33,608 bases of DNA, from NCBI GenBank assembly GCA_944386055.1, contig CALWZP010000023.1, positions 1 through 33,608 on the forward strand. The letters are read 5' to 3'. The notes beneath the pieces were generated by a model that worked only from the letters and a program-made list of their open reading frames with translations, did not search any database and was not told the DNA's origin. Of this stretch, positions 1 to 7,863 are shown piece after piece; position 1 is the first letter of the stretch; each line of letters begins with the position of its first letter. Position numbers and translations under genes: made by a program. The stretch comes from an uncultured Oscillospiraceae bacterium (GTDB taxonomy: Bacteria > Bacillota > Clostridia > Oscillospirales > Oscillospiraceae).

Positions 1-8
1 CTTTCGGG

Positions 9-80
9 GCCCCTTAAGGGGCTTCGTCCGTATCAGGCCCTTATAGGGCCTACTCAAGCCTCCGGCTTAGCCGGAGGCTT
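9..80. repeat. Three consecutive hairpins
   Basis: Three perfect inverted repeats sit in 72 bases: a 14-base palindrome GCCCCTTAAGGGGC at 9-22; 7-bp arms AGGCCCT/AGGGCCT around TAT at 35-51; and 11-bp arms AAGCCTCCGGC/GCCGGAGGCTT around TTA at 56-80. The arms differ in sequence between hairpins. They lie downstream of the minus-strand SLH gene, so transcript termination or 3'-end stabilisation is possible, but none has a real T-run on either strand. I recognise nothing in the remaining stretch 81-214. Confidence 0.6.
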
Positions 81-214
81 TGACTGATCGCGGGCGTTTA
101 GAGCGGGCTGCTTCATGTCGTGCAGACGCTCAGATATGCTCCAAAAAGTTTTGGGATCGCGCCCCGACCGGCGCGGAAGAGCTGCCGAAGATGACGCTCA
201 TGGCAGCCGTCAGC

Positions 215-3200
215 TTACTTTTGGGGAAACAGACCCTCCGACAGCCGGGCGGCCAAGTCCTGATCCCATGTGTAGCGCTCCAGCATACCCGCCTCCACGC
301 CGCAGTAGTTAAATCCATAGTTGGCACGGCCGCGGTCGCTTGTGGGATCAAAATAGAGCCACTGGCCATCGATCAGGGCCAAGTTCCACATGTGATTCTC
401 CGCACCCATTTTTCCGCTGACGGTGATGCAGGGGATGTCCGCCTGCTCCAACAGCAGTTGAAATGCCTGGGCATATCCCCCACAGATGGCCAGATGATCA
501 TGGAGAGCACCATAGGCGGTGGTAGATTCATAGGGCATCTCCCCTGGCTGGGAGTAGTAACGGAAATCATAGCGAACATGTTCTGTCAGATAGGTGTACA
601 ATGCCTCCGCCTGCTCCGCCTGGGTCATGTCCGATGTGACCGTTTCCCGATAGATCTGTTCGGCCAGAGCATCCATTTCTGCAAGCCTTGTCAGAGCAGC
701 CTCATGGGTCAAACCTCCCTGAGGAGTGACCGTGATGGCAGTCGCATCTCGGTTAAGCTGGCAGAGAAGGTAGCTGCCGCCGATCTGCTGAAGTGCTCTG
801 CTCATATCGTCTACCACCAGACTGCGGTCAGTGATGAGGATGGGAATGTTGTCCTGATCCAGTCCGTCCCGGGCGGCCTGGACCAAATCGTCCAGACCGC
901 TTACTTTGGTACCTTGGAACCCTTCCGGATAGGTCCCGGTACGGTATGGCATATAGGAGATTGTGCAGCATAACAGACCGCCTGCACGGAGTTCGGCGCT
1001 CAAGTCATAGGCGTATTTGCAATCGGGGTGATCGGACAGAATGACATAGTAGAGGTTTTTGACGGTGAGGGGAAAGTCTGACTGTACCTCCAGCGCGGAC
1101 ACATCGAAAGCGGGCGGCTGCTCCGCAGCCGCAATGGCGCGGGTCAGTTCAGCCTGAAGAGCCTCCATGGTGGATACAGATAAGATTTCCTCTCCCTGTC
1201 CAGGGGTATCTGTGTCAGATTCCGCCGGCCAGTCAAGCCCCAGATTTTCCCGGATGGAGGACCGCAGCTGCACCATGTCTGGATCATCCCAGAAGAAGCG
1301 CAGCTTATCCTCCGCCACAGTGTCCCCCTGCGGCTGGCCGCCCAAGACAAAGACGGCGAAGGTATCGGCAATATCTTCGTGGAAGTAATTGGCCCCATAC
1401 CGGCTGACATAGTGGGTGGGGTTTGCCTCGTAATCTTCCACGCCGGTGTCACCCAGGTCCTTCCAGAATGCATCGTAGAAGGCCTTGCGGAAGGAGCTGT
1501 CTACAAAGCTCTCCGGGTCGTGGGTGCCGCTGCCCACGGTCAGATCGATCTGCGTTTCATCCTCCAGCAGAACATGGCCGTACTCATGGAGAATGGTATA
1601 GGTGAGTTTGCTCCAGTCCTTCTTTTCCCCGTTTTCGTCGTATACATCGTAGTAATCGATGCTGAGGGCGAACCGGGAGTTATCGGTGATGCCGTTTTCC
1701 TGAATGGGAGAGGTATAGGCGAGGATATTGCTGGTCCCATCGGTAAACAGGTTGAACTGCGCGATGCTCTGCCGGGCCTCCAGAGGCAGAATGGAACACA
1801 GATAGTTCCATACGGCCGCATCCTCCGGATCGGAAATGCTGGCCTGACCGCCTTGCACCGGATAGGATGCCAACACATTGGTAATGCCGACGGAGTAATT
1901 GCTCACTGAGACCAGGCAGTTTTCCGCCCCGGTGTTGAGGGTAATGTACTTGCTGTAGACCGGATCAGCCCAGTTGACCTGCCCATCCTTCTCGCTGGTG
2001 GGGGCGCCATACATGGCCTCGATCAAGGACCGCACCTCTGAGGCCGTATAGCCGGTCTCCTCCGGCCGAATCTCAATGCGGTCCAGAAATCCATTGCGGT
2101 ATTGATAGTAGGTGTTCATGGGCGTTTCCCCGTTGAACCAGCGCATGGAATAGAGATAGGTTTCGTAGACATCAGTCCAGCCGTCTCCGGAGATCTCGTA
2201 GGTATCTGTCAATTCGCCGGAAGCGCCGATATAGGCCTCAGTGTCGGTACGGGAACTGCTGAAATAAATCACATTCTGCCGGGTCTGCCGGTAGGTATAG
2301 CCATCCCCCTGGAGCTGTGCCAGGGACTGATAAGACGCGGTAGCGGGAGAGCAGATCTCCTCCGCAGCGGCCACGGCGATATCCGCGGCCCGGGCAATCG
2401 CATACAGGTCCAGCTGGTCTGCGGTGTCCGCCGCCGAATGGTACAGATAACCCTGGCCATCCTGCATCAGCAGAACGGAGGGGACACCGGCCAGCTGGAA
2501 GGAGGCGTGATCGCTGGCGGTCTCGGCCCGCCGCTCCAGACCGGGAGCCTGTGTCTGAAGCAGGTCGCTGACCCAATTGGGCTCGCCATCCATGGTACAG
2601 ACCAATGCACCGGCGGCACCCAGACCACCCAGCATATCAAACTGGATGTCTCCGATCATCCGGCTCTTCTCAGCTTCTGTCAGAGAAGCTGTGTAGGCGC
2701 GGGAGCCCTGCTTTCCGTTTTCCTCGTCGGTGAAACTGATAAACCGAAGCTCAGTATCCGTTTCAATATCTTTCAGTGCGTCCGCCACATAGAGCAGGGC
2801 GGCTACCCCTGAGGCATTGTCATTGGCGCCATAAGTGGTGGGAACGCTGTCATGATGGGCGGAAAACACCAGAATATCCGCGTCCGAAGAGGAGGCCTGC
2901 CGTACAGCCACTACATTATGGCCCGTTTGTCCCTGGCTGTCGGTGTAAGGCTGAAGGGTGACGGAATATCCCATCTCTTCAAAACGCTGCTTCAGGTACT
3001 GGACGGCATCCGCTTCGCCTGGAAGACCGATGGGACGGTGGGAAGCGGAAAGCGCGTTTAGATCCGCACGGAGACCGGAGACATCGGGCAGGGAAGCGGC
3101 CTGCTTCAGCATTACCAGGGCTTCCGCCACGGTGATAGCCCCGGCGGGGACCAGCTGATCTGCGCTTCGTCCGGACATGACTCCCGCCTGAAGGCTCCAC

Positions 3201-3656
3201 AGGACCGGAGTTCTGGCCCAGTCCGATACAGAGCCGGCGTCCTGAAATCGGTTCAGGGACTGCGCCGCTACGGCTGGAGCGCCCGCCCACTGCCAGAGAA
3301 TGGTGACAAACTCCTGGCGGGTGACCGGACGGGCAGGCTCATACCTGCCGCCGCCTACCCCGGTGAGATAACCGTGTTCTGCGGCCCAGGTGACCGCATC
3401 GGCGTATGTTCCGGACAGATCAGAAAAAGGACATTCCCCGGAGAGGGGGACGCCCCGCAGCCTCATAGAACAGCTGAGCTGCCTCACCGCGGGTGACGGT
3501 CTCCTGCGGCGCATTTAAAAATTCCTGGCTGATGGACCGCTCCACCCCCCAGGAGAGGGCGCTCTCAGCCCAGTCGGGCCACGGCGATTCCGGCCTGGCA
3601 AAGACGGGCGGCACAGAGAGGAGAAGACAGAGCAGCAGGGCGCAGACATGTTTCAT
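215..3656 (-). CDS. SLH-anchored exported protein with M28 peptidase, HExxH metallopeptidase-like and transglutaminase-like modules (one-base frameshift)
   Basis: Correcting one base gives about 1146 residues. The start (ATG at 3656, GAGGTG ribosome site) leads into a signal peptide ending near ARPES. Three SLH repeats follow: one before the frameshift and two after it. An M28 zinc aminopeptidase module comes next with all the expected ligands: HHD near residue 267, the D of GANDNASG near 278, the EE of TDEENG near 310, a D in FDMLG, and a late H in YHSAADT. A middle region has HEYGHVL near 691 and a downstream HEDIAD glutamate near 759, as in gluzincin-type metallopeptidases. The C-terminus has a transglutaminase-like Cys-His-Asp set: ICGGYAQAF near 1056, HMWN near 1087, YFDPT near 1102. 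The frames switch at the G5 run 3445-3449 (C5 in the gene); four C would restore one frame. The likely role is cell-surface proteolysis or peptide processing. The three enzyme folds are motif-based calls; the natural substrate is unknown. Confidence 0.85.
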
Positions 3657-3694
3657 AAAATCACCTCATCCTGAATCACAGCAGCATGGACCTG

Positions 3695-3722
3695 CCTTTT
3701 GATATTACAGACGATCAAAAGG
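3695..3722. promoter_or_regulatory. Inverted repeat upstream of the SLH-M28 gene
   Basis: Nine-base arms CCTTTTGAT and ATCAAAAGG flank ten bases, about 40 bases upstream of the ATG of the minus-strand SLH protein. The position suits an operator or a leader hairpin. No convincing -35/-10 pair was found near it, so the role is a guess. The stretch between this repeat and 3870 holds no gene that I can support. Confidence 0.35.
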
Positions 3723-3870
3723 GAAAAAAGTTTCACATGGCCGCTGAATTTATAAAAAATACTGCTCAATTCCAGTGCTGTTTAAAGCGGAGAGAACGCT
3801 GTTTTTCCACATTATTCTCATCCCAGAGACCGTGGTTCCATTCCGATGACTTCCTGACACACGCTGCAAG

Positions 3871-3911
3871 AAAAAAGCTTGCCGCAAGCGTTTTATCGCT
3901 TGCGGCGAGCT
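3871..3911 (-). terminator. Intrinsic terminator (distal, tRNA-Ser unit)
   Basis: Read on the minus strand, a 15-bp stem with one G-T wobble (arms 3876-3890 and 3897-3911) is followed by TTTTTT. Its core CGCAAGCG/CGCTTGCG is shared with the terminator at 4059-4098, so the two look like diverged copies. It is the last of several hairpins downstream of the tRNA genes. Confidence 0.7.
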
Positions 3912-3949
3912 GGAAGGGACGGTTAAAATCGATATTTTCTTGCGATAAG

Positions 3950-3972
3950 AAAAAACCGCCGCGCAGCGGCGG
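3950..3972 (-). terminator. Intrinsic terminator
   Basis: A 7-bp GC-only stem (CCGCCGC/GCGGCGG, three-base loop) is followed by TTTTTT on the minus strand. It lies between the two larger terminators that follow the tRNA-Ser genes and is a backup stop in the same direction. Confidence 0.65.
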
Positions 3973-3975
3973 ACC

Positions 3976-4009
3976 CAAACCGAAGCCCAGCGTAAGCGGG
4001 TTCGGTTTG
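3976..4009. repeat. Long hairpin with GNRA-type loop
   Basis: Arms CAAACCGAA/TTCGGTTTG continue inward through CCC/GGG and GC/GC, with single-base bulges, to a GTAA tetraloop. There is no T-run. It sits between the terminators downstream of the tRNA genes and may be a structured 3' element or processing site. Confidence 0.45.
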
Positions 4010-4058
4010 AAAGTGAGGAGCAGCAGAATGAGCGCGCGATGAGCTTTGCAACGCAATG

Positions 4059-4098
4059 AAAAAGCTCGTCGCAAGCGATATGACGCTTGCGACGAGCT
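4059..4098 (-). terminator. Intrinsic terminator directly abutting tRNA-Ser(GCT)
   Basis: A perfect 15-bp stem (arms 4063-4077 and 4084-4098, loop 4078-4083) is followed by TTTTT on the minus strand. The stem includes the last base of the tRNA's encoded CCA, so the terminator begins exactly where the tRNA ends. This fixes the transcription direction of the tRNA unit. Confidence 0.85.
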
Positions 4099-4189
4099 GG
4101 CGCAGAAGGAGGGATTCGAACCCTCGCTCGGTTTAACCCGACTACTCCCTTAGCAGGGGAGCCCCTTATAGCCACTTGGGTACTTCTGC
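4098..4189 (-). tRNA. tRNA-Ser (GCT anticodon)
   Basis: Read on the minus strand, the acceptor arms GCAGAAG and CTTCTGC pair. The anticodon loop CTGCTAA gives GCT, reading AGC/AGT codons. A long variable arm typical of tRNA-Ser follows, then a T-loop GGTTCGAATCC and an encoded CCA. Total length is 92 bases. It lies 46 bases downstream of a second tRNA-Ser and probably shares its transcript. Confidence 0.95.
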
Positions 4190-4235
4190 ATGGCAATAAG
4201 CGTGATAGCAAAATTCAGTTTCTAAGAGAGAAAAA

Positions 4236-4322
4236 TGGCGGAGAGAGTGGGATTCGAACCCACGGCTCTTTCGAGTCACCGGTTTTCAAGACCGGCTCCT
4301 TAAACCGCTCGGACATCTCTCC
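4236..4322 (-). tRNA. tRNA-Ser (TGA anticodon)
   Basis: Read on the minus strand, GGAGAGA pairs with TCTCTCC. The anticodon loop CTTGAAA gives TGA, reading TCN-type serine codons. It has a long variable arm, the GGTTCGAATCC T-loop and an encoded CCA. Length is 87 bases. It is the first gene of the two-tRNA unit, 33 bases downstream of the -10 box of a strong promoter. Confidence 0.95.
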
Positions 4323-4354
4323 GTATTGCGGACCTGAGGTCAAATTCGAAAGTT

Positions 4355-4383
4355 ATTGTACCATGACAAGAGATAAAAGTCAA
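4355..4383 (-). promoter_or_regulatory. Sigma-A promoter of the tRNA-Ser unit
   Basis: On the minus strand TTGACT and TACAAT are separated by exactly 17 bases, an almost consensus vegetative promoter placed just upstream of tRNA-Ser(TGA). That strength is usual for stable RNA genes. Confidence 0.85.
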
Positions 4384-4546
4384 TGGAGAAAACAGAAAAA
4401 TACTTGAACGAAAGGAGAGCGGGGAAAAGGGGAAGGAAATATAAAAATACCGTAGTTTCTGACATGATTTCGAAAAAATAAATGATTATATTTGATGACA
4501 TAAAAAATAAGCCGTATTTTCTTCAATTTATAGCCAAGTTACTCCG

Positions 4547-4575
4547 TTGACCTCTTGAAATTACTTGATTATAAT
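4547..4575 (+). promoter_or_regulatory. Sigma-A promoter of the antiporter gene
   Basis: TTGACC and TATAAT are spaced by 17 bases. Transcription would begin near 4582, about 40 bases before the chosen ATG. An ATG-like start further upstream near 4565 would lie inside this promoter, which argues for the start at 4622. The AT-rich stretch 4384-4546 otherwise shows no gene. Confidence 0.85.
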
Positions 4576-4621
4576 GAAGCGGAGAGAAAAGACCATTTCA
4601 CAAATGGAAGGGAGCGAACCT

Positions 4622-5920
4622 ATGGATTTCAGCGTTATGAATATTATGCTGGACCTGGCGTTGATCCTGCTGTTTACCAGAAGCTTTGGGATCCTCTCGC
4701 AAAAGCTGGGGATGCCGCAGGTGGTGGGGATGGTCATTGCCGGCCTGCTGATCGGCCCGGCTATTTTCAGCCAGTTTGGGTGGGAATTCCGGGGCTTGAT
4801 CGATCCGACCCCGGCGGAGATGAATGCGCTGAACGCGTTTTCCCAGGTGGGCGTCATCATGATCCTGTTCTCCAGCGGCCTGAGTACTGACATCCAGGAA
4901 CTGAAGAAGAGCGGATTCGCCTCCACGGTCATTGCTCTGGGGGGCGTGGTCGTTCCAGTGATTCTGGGAACACTGGGAGCGCTGATGTTCATGGGAGGAC
5001 TGGGGGCCGCAGCAGATTATAACAAGCTGCTCAACGCCCTGTTCATCGGCGCGATTCTGGCGGCCACCAGTGTGGGCATCACGGTGGAGACGCTGCGGGA
5101 AATGGGAAAGCTAAATACCAAGGTAGGCACCGTTATTCTCAGCGCGGCCATCATCGACGATGTCATCGGCATCATCGCCCTCAGCCTGGTCACCAGCCTC
5201 AACGGCGGCGGTGATCCGCTGATTACGCTGCTGAAGGTGGTGGGCTTCTTTGTCTTTACCTTTGCCGTGGGGCTGCCTTTGCGGGCGGTGTTCCACCGGG
5301 TATCCCTGCGTCCCGGAAAGCACCGCGTGGGTATTTTCGCCCTGAGCATGTGCCTGTTCTTCTCTTTCTGCGCGGAGGAATTTTTCGGACTGGCCTCTAT
5401 TACCGGGGCGTATATGGCGGGGCTGATGCTCAGCGGACTGGGCAACTCGGACTATATCGACCGGAAGATCGTATCCACCAGCTACCTCATCTTTTCGCCG
5501 GTGTTTTTCGCCTACATCGGAATCAGCGCGGACTTCAGCGGATTTACCATGCGGGACTTGGCCTTTGGCATTGTGCTGGTGGTGCTGGGCTGTGTGGGAA
5601 AGGTCATCGGCTGCGGCGGCGCGGCGCGGCTGGTGCGCTATACCGGACATGAGTCCATGGTCATCGGCTGCGGGATGATTGCCCGGGGCGAGGTGGCGCT
5701 GGCGGTGTATGCCGCGGGGGCGTCCCTGATCTACTATGGGCCGGATGGGACCCTTCTGGGCCTGGATCCTCTGGTACCAACCATCCTGCTGGTGGTGCTC
5801 ACCTCCATCATCTGCCCTCTGGCACTGAAGGTGCTCTACCGGGGAGAGGGGGGCAAGCCCCAGTCTCCCAAGGAGACCTTCGTGGATCTGTCCTCCAAAG
5901 AGGGCGGCTATATGCAGTAA
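4622..5920 (+). CDS. Cation/proton antiporter, CPA2 (Kef/NapA-like) family
   Basis: The 432-residue integral membrane protein has about a dozen hydrophobic segments from residue 5 to 415. The N-terminal segment with KLGMPQVVGMVIAGLLIGP is the usual opening of CPA2 exchangers. The IIDD pair (D179, D180) matches the paired acidic residues that carry ions in this family, and a conserved RGEVAL motif lies near residue 355. It would exchange Na+ or K+ for protons across the cytoplasmic membrane, in pH or ion homeostasis. No C-terminal TrkA-N/RCK domain is present, so it is a minimal antiporter. Ion specificity cannot be read from sequence. It has its own promoter and ends at a strong bidirectional hairpin, so it appears monocistronic. 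GGGAG lies 7 bases before the ATG. Confidence 0.9.
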   Translation: MDFSVMNIMLDLALILLFTRSFGILSQKLGMPQVVGMVIAGLLIGPAIFSQFGWEFRGLIDPTPAEMNALNAFSQVGVIMILFSSGLSTDIQELKKSGFASTVIALGGVVVPVILGTLGALMFMGGLGAAADYNKLLNALFIGAILAATSVGITVETLREMGKLNTKVGTVILSAAIIDDVIGIIALSLVTSLNGGGDPLITLLKVVGFFVFTFAVGLPLRAVFHRVSLRPGKHRVGIFALSMCLFFSFCAEEFFGLASITGAYMAGLMLSGLGNSDYIDRKIVSTSYLIFSPVFFAYIGISADFSGFTMRDLAFGIVLVVLGCVGKVIGCGGAARLVRYTGHESMVIGCGMIARGEVALAVYAAGASLIYYGPDGTLLGLDPLVPTILLVVLTSIICPLALKVLYRGEGGKPQSPKETFVDLSSKEGGYMQ

Positions 5921-5940
5921 AGGTTTAATACCTGACAGGA

Positions 5941-5979
5941 ACGGCGGCGCCGGGAGAACACTCCCGGCGCCGCCGTTTA
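5941..5979. terminator. Bidirectional terminator between antiporter and M3 peptidase genes
   Basis: Sixteen-base perfect arms (5941-5956 and 5961-5976) enclose AACA, with TTT on the plus side. It lies between two convergent genes and can stop transcription from both. Confidence 0.8.
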
Positions 5980-5994
5980 TCGCAGAGAAGGGGG

Positions 5995-7665
5995 TTACAG
6001 CATACCCTCGAGCTTGTCAAAGACCTCCTCCAGAGATCCGGGGGTAAAGGGGTTCTTCAGCCCGACCTCCGTGACCATGTTGGTGTAAAAATCCCGGGCG
6101 CTGAGCCGGCACAGCTTGAGATAGCTCTCCCATGCCCCGGCACGGTCCTTTTCCATCCAAAGCTTGTACTGCAGGGCGCAGACCTGCGCCAGGCAGTAGT
6201 CGATATAGTAGAAGGGATCGCAGAAAATATGCTGCTGCTTCTGCCAAAAGCCGCCGTGTCCGTAGAAGGGAGTGTCCCCATAATTCAGATAGGGCTTGTA
6301 CTGGGCCTGAAGCTGAGTCCATGCCTCCTTACGCTGTGCGGGGGTGAGGCCGGGCTGCTGATAGACGATATGCTGAAATTCATCCACCATACAGCCGTAA
6401 GGGATGAAGGAGGCGGCATCCTCCAGGTGCATCCGGACATAGTCGGGCGCCCGCTCTCCAAAGATCAGCTCCATCCAGGGCTCGGTGAAAAACTCCATGG
6501 ACATGGAGTGGATCTCGGCGGTCTCCATGCCCAGGTCGGTGAATTCCCGAATCTCCTCGTTCCGGGTGAGATAGCCCTGGAACGCGTGGCCGCATTCGTG
6601 AGTGATCACATCGGCATCGCCGCTGGTGCCGTTGAAGTTGGCGAAAATAAAGGGAGATTTATAGTCGGGGAGATAGGTCATATAGCCGCCAGCCCGCTTG
6701 TTCTTGCGCCCCAGCACATCGAATAGGGCGTTGTCCATCATGAAATCCATAAATTCCCGGGTCTCGGGGGACATCTCCTGGTACATCCGCTGTCCGGCGG
6801 CCAGGATCTCCTCCGGGGTGCCGGCGGGAACGGGGTTGCCCTGGGGGAAATAGACCCCCTCGTCCCACAGCTCCAGGCGGTCCACCCCGATGCGCGCCGC
6901 CCGCCGGCGCTGAAGCCGGTCCACAAAGGGGACCAGGGAGCGCTTGACCTGATCCCGGAACACCCGGACCATCTCCTGGTCATAGCAGTTGCGGGACATG
7001 CGGTCATAGCCCATGGAGACAAAATTTTCATATCCCAGGGCATGCGCCTGTGCGGTGCGGTTCTTGACCAACTGGTCGAAAATCTCGTCGATCTGCCCGG
7101 TGGCCCCCTGGAACCAGGCGTCGCTGGCCAGAAGCGCCTCCCGCCGGACGGTTCGGTCCGCACCGGTGAGATATTTCCCCAGCAGGGACAGATTCAACTC
7201 CTCTCCGTGAAAGTGGATCTTGGCGGAGGCGATGAGGTCCATATAGCGGGAGACAAGGCTGTTCTCCTCCTGTTTCAGGCCGATGATCCGGTCGTCAAAG
7301 CTGCGGAAGGCCAGCTCCATGTTGCGGAAGGCGACGGCGCCCAGCTTTTCCTCCAGAAACGGGCGGTGAGGGGAGTGGTACAGCTGCTTCTGATAGGACA
7401 GGATCAGCCCGGTGAGCAGGGGCATCTTCTCATCGTAATAGGCCTGCTCCCCCTCGTAAAATTTGTCGGTGACATCCATATCGTGGCGGATATGGGCCAG
7501 CGTGGCCATGGTGGAGATGTGGTCGCAGAGGGTATAGTATTCCTTGTGGATCTGAAATTGCTCCGCGCCGCTGTCCGCCTGGGCAAATCGGTCTGTCAGG
7601 GCGTGAAAACGGGCTGTGACGGCATCAAAGTCCACCCGCTCATAGGGCATCTGAGAAAATTTCAA
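5995..7665 (-). CDS. M3-family oligoendopeptidase (PepF-like)
   Basis: The 556-residue cytosolic zinc peptidase contains HECGH at 356-360, the M3 catalytic HExxH, followed about 24 residues later by METAEIHSM, which supplies the third zinc ligand. Length and the C-terminal EVGLKNPFTPGSLEEV fit the oligoendopeptidase F group, which cleaves short peptides inside the cell. I start at a TTG at 7665: AGGAG lies 10 bases upstream, and the resulting N-terminus (start-KFSQMPYERVDF) matches the usual start of the family. The alternative ATG at 7650 has no ribosome site. A longer in-frame opening upstream lacks family-like sequence. The gene is divergent from the SLH-GH25 gene and has an extended -10 promoter. 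Confidence 0.9.
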   Translation of the reverse strand: MKFSQMPYERVDFDAVTARFHALTDRFAQADSGAEQFQIHKEYYTLCDHISTMATLAHIRHDMDVTDKFYEGEQAYYDEKMPLLTGLILSYQKQLYHSPHRPFLEEKLGAVAFRNMELAFRSFDDRIIGLKQEENSLVSRYMDLIASAKIHFHGEELNLSLLGKYLTGADRTVRREALLASDAWFQGATGQIDEIFDQLVKNRTAQAHALGYENFVSMGYDRMSRNCYDQEMVRVFRDQVKRSLVPFVDRLQRRRAARIGVDRLELWDEGVYFPQGNPVPAGTPEEILAAGQRMYQEMSPETREFMDFMMDNALFDVLGRKNKRAGGYMTYLPDYKSPFIFANFNGTSGDADVITHECGHAFQGYLTRNEEIREFTDLGMETAEIHSMSMEFFTEPWMELIFGERAPDYVRMHLEDAASFIPYGCMVDEFQHIVYQQPGLTPAQRKEAWTQLQAQYKPYLNYGDTPFYGHGGFWQKQQHIFCDPFYYIDYCLAQVCALQYKLWMEKDRAGAWESYLKLCRLSARDFYTNMVTEVGLKNPFTPGSLEEVFDKLEGML

Positions 7666-7730
7666 GGGGGATCGGCTCCTTTCTGGTTCCGCGCTGCATC
7701 TTTGTCCCGCCTTGCGGGCCTTATGTCGGT

Positions 7731-7763
7731 AGTATACCATAAAATGCGGCGGATTTCCGCCGC
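7731..7763 (-). promoter_or_regulatory. Extended -10 promoter and operator-like palindrome for the M3 peptidase gene
   Basis: On the minus strand TGGTATACT forms an extended -10 (7731-7739). The -35 zone is occupied by a perfect inverted repeat GCGGCGGA-TT-TCCGCCGC (7746-7763) instead of a good TTGACA. That arrangement suits a repressor or activator site, but no cognate regulator is visible. A further small hairpin CCCGC-CTT-GCGGG lies in the leader near 7706-7718. Confidence 0.5.
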
Positions 7764-7788
7764 AGGACGGGAAAATGTGGCAAGTCAT

Positions 7789-7826
7789 AAATTGTTCACA
7801 ATTTGGGTCGAAATCTGTGATATTCT
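7789..7826 (+). promoter_or_regulatory. Extended -10 promoter and inverted repeat for the SLH-GH25 gene
   Basis: TGATATTCT at 7818-7826 is an extended -10 box. Upstream lies an AT-rich inverted repeat AAATTGT-TC-ACAATTT (7789-7804), about where an operator would sit. No good -35 is present. Confidence 0.45.
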
Positions 7827-7863
7827 GTTACCATCTATTTTTTGATGGGAAGGGGAGGCAGCG

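Noticed and set aside
80-973. A 297-codon plus-strand frame opposite the transglutaminase-like end
   Set aside because: It lies opposite the conserved Cys-His-Asp region and has no ribosome site or known motif.
3750-4211. A 153-codon minus-strand frame through tRNA-Ser and its terminators
   Set aside because: It overlaps a tRNA and three hairpins; the peptide is a translation of those structures.
4565-4621. A longer N-terminus for the antiporter
   Set aside because: The upstream start lies inside the TTGACC/TATAAT promoter and lacks a ribosome site.
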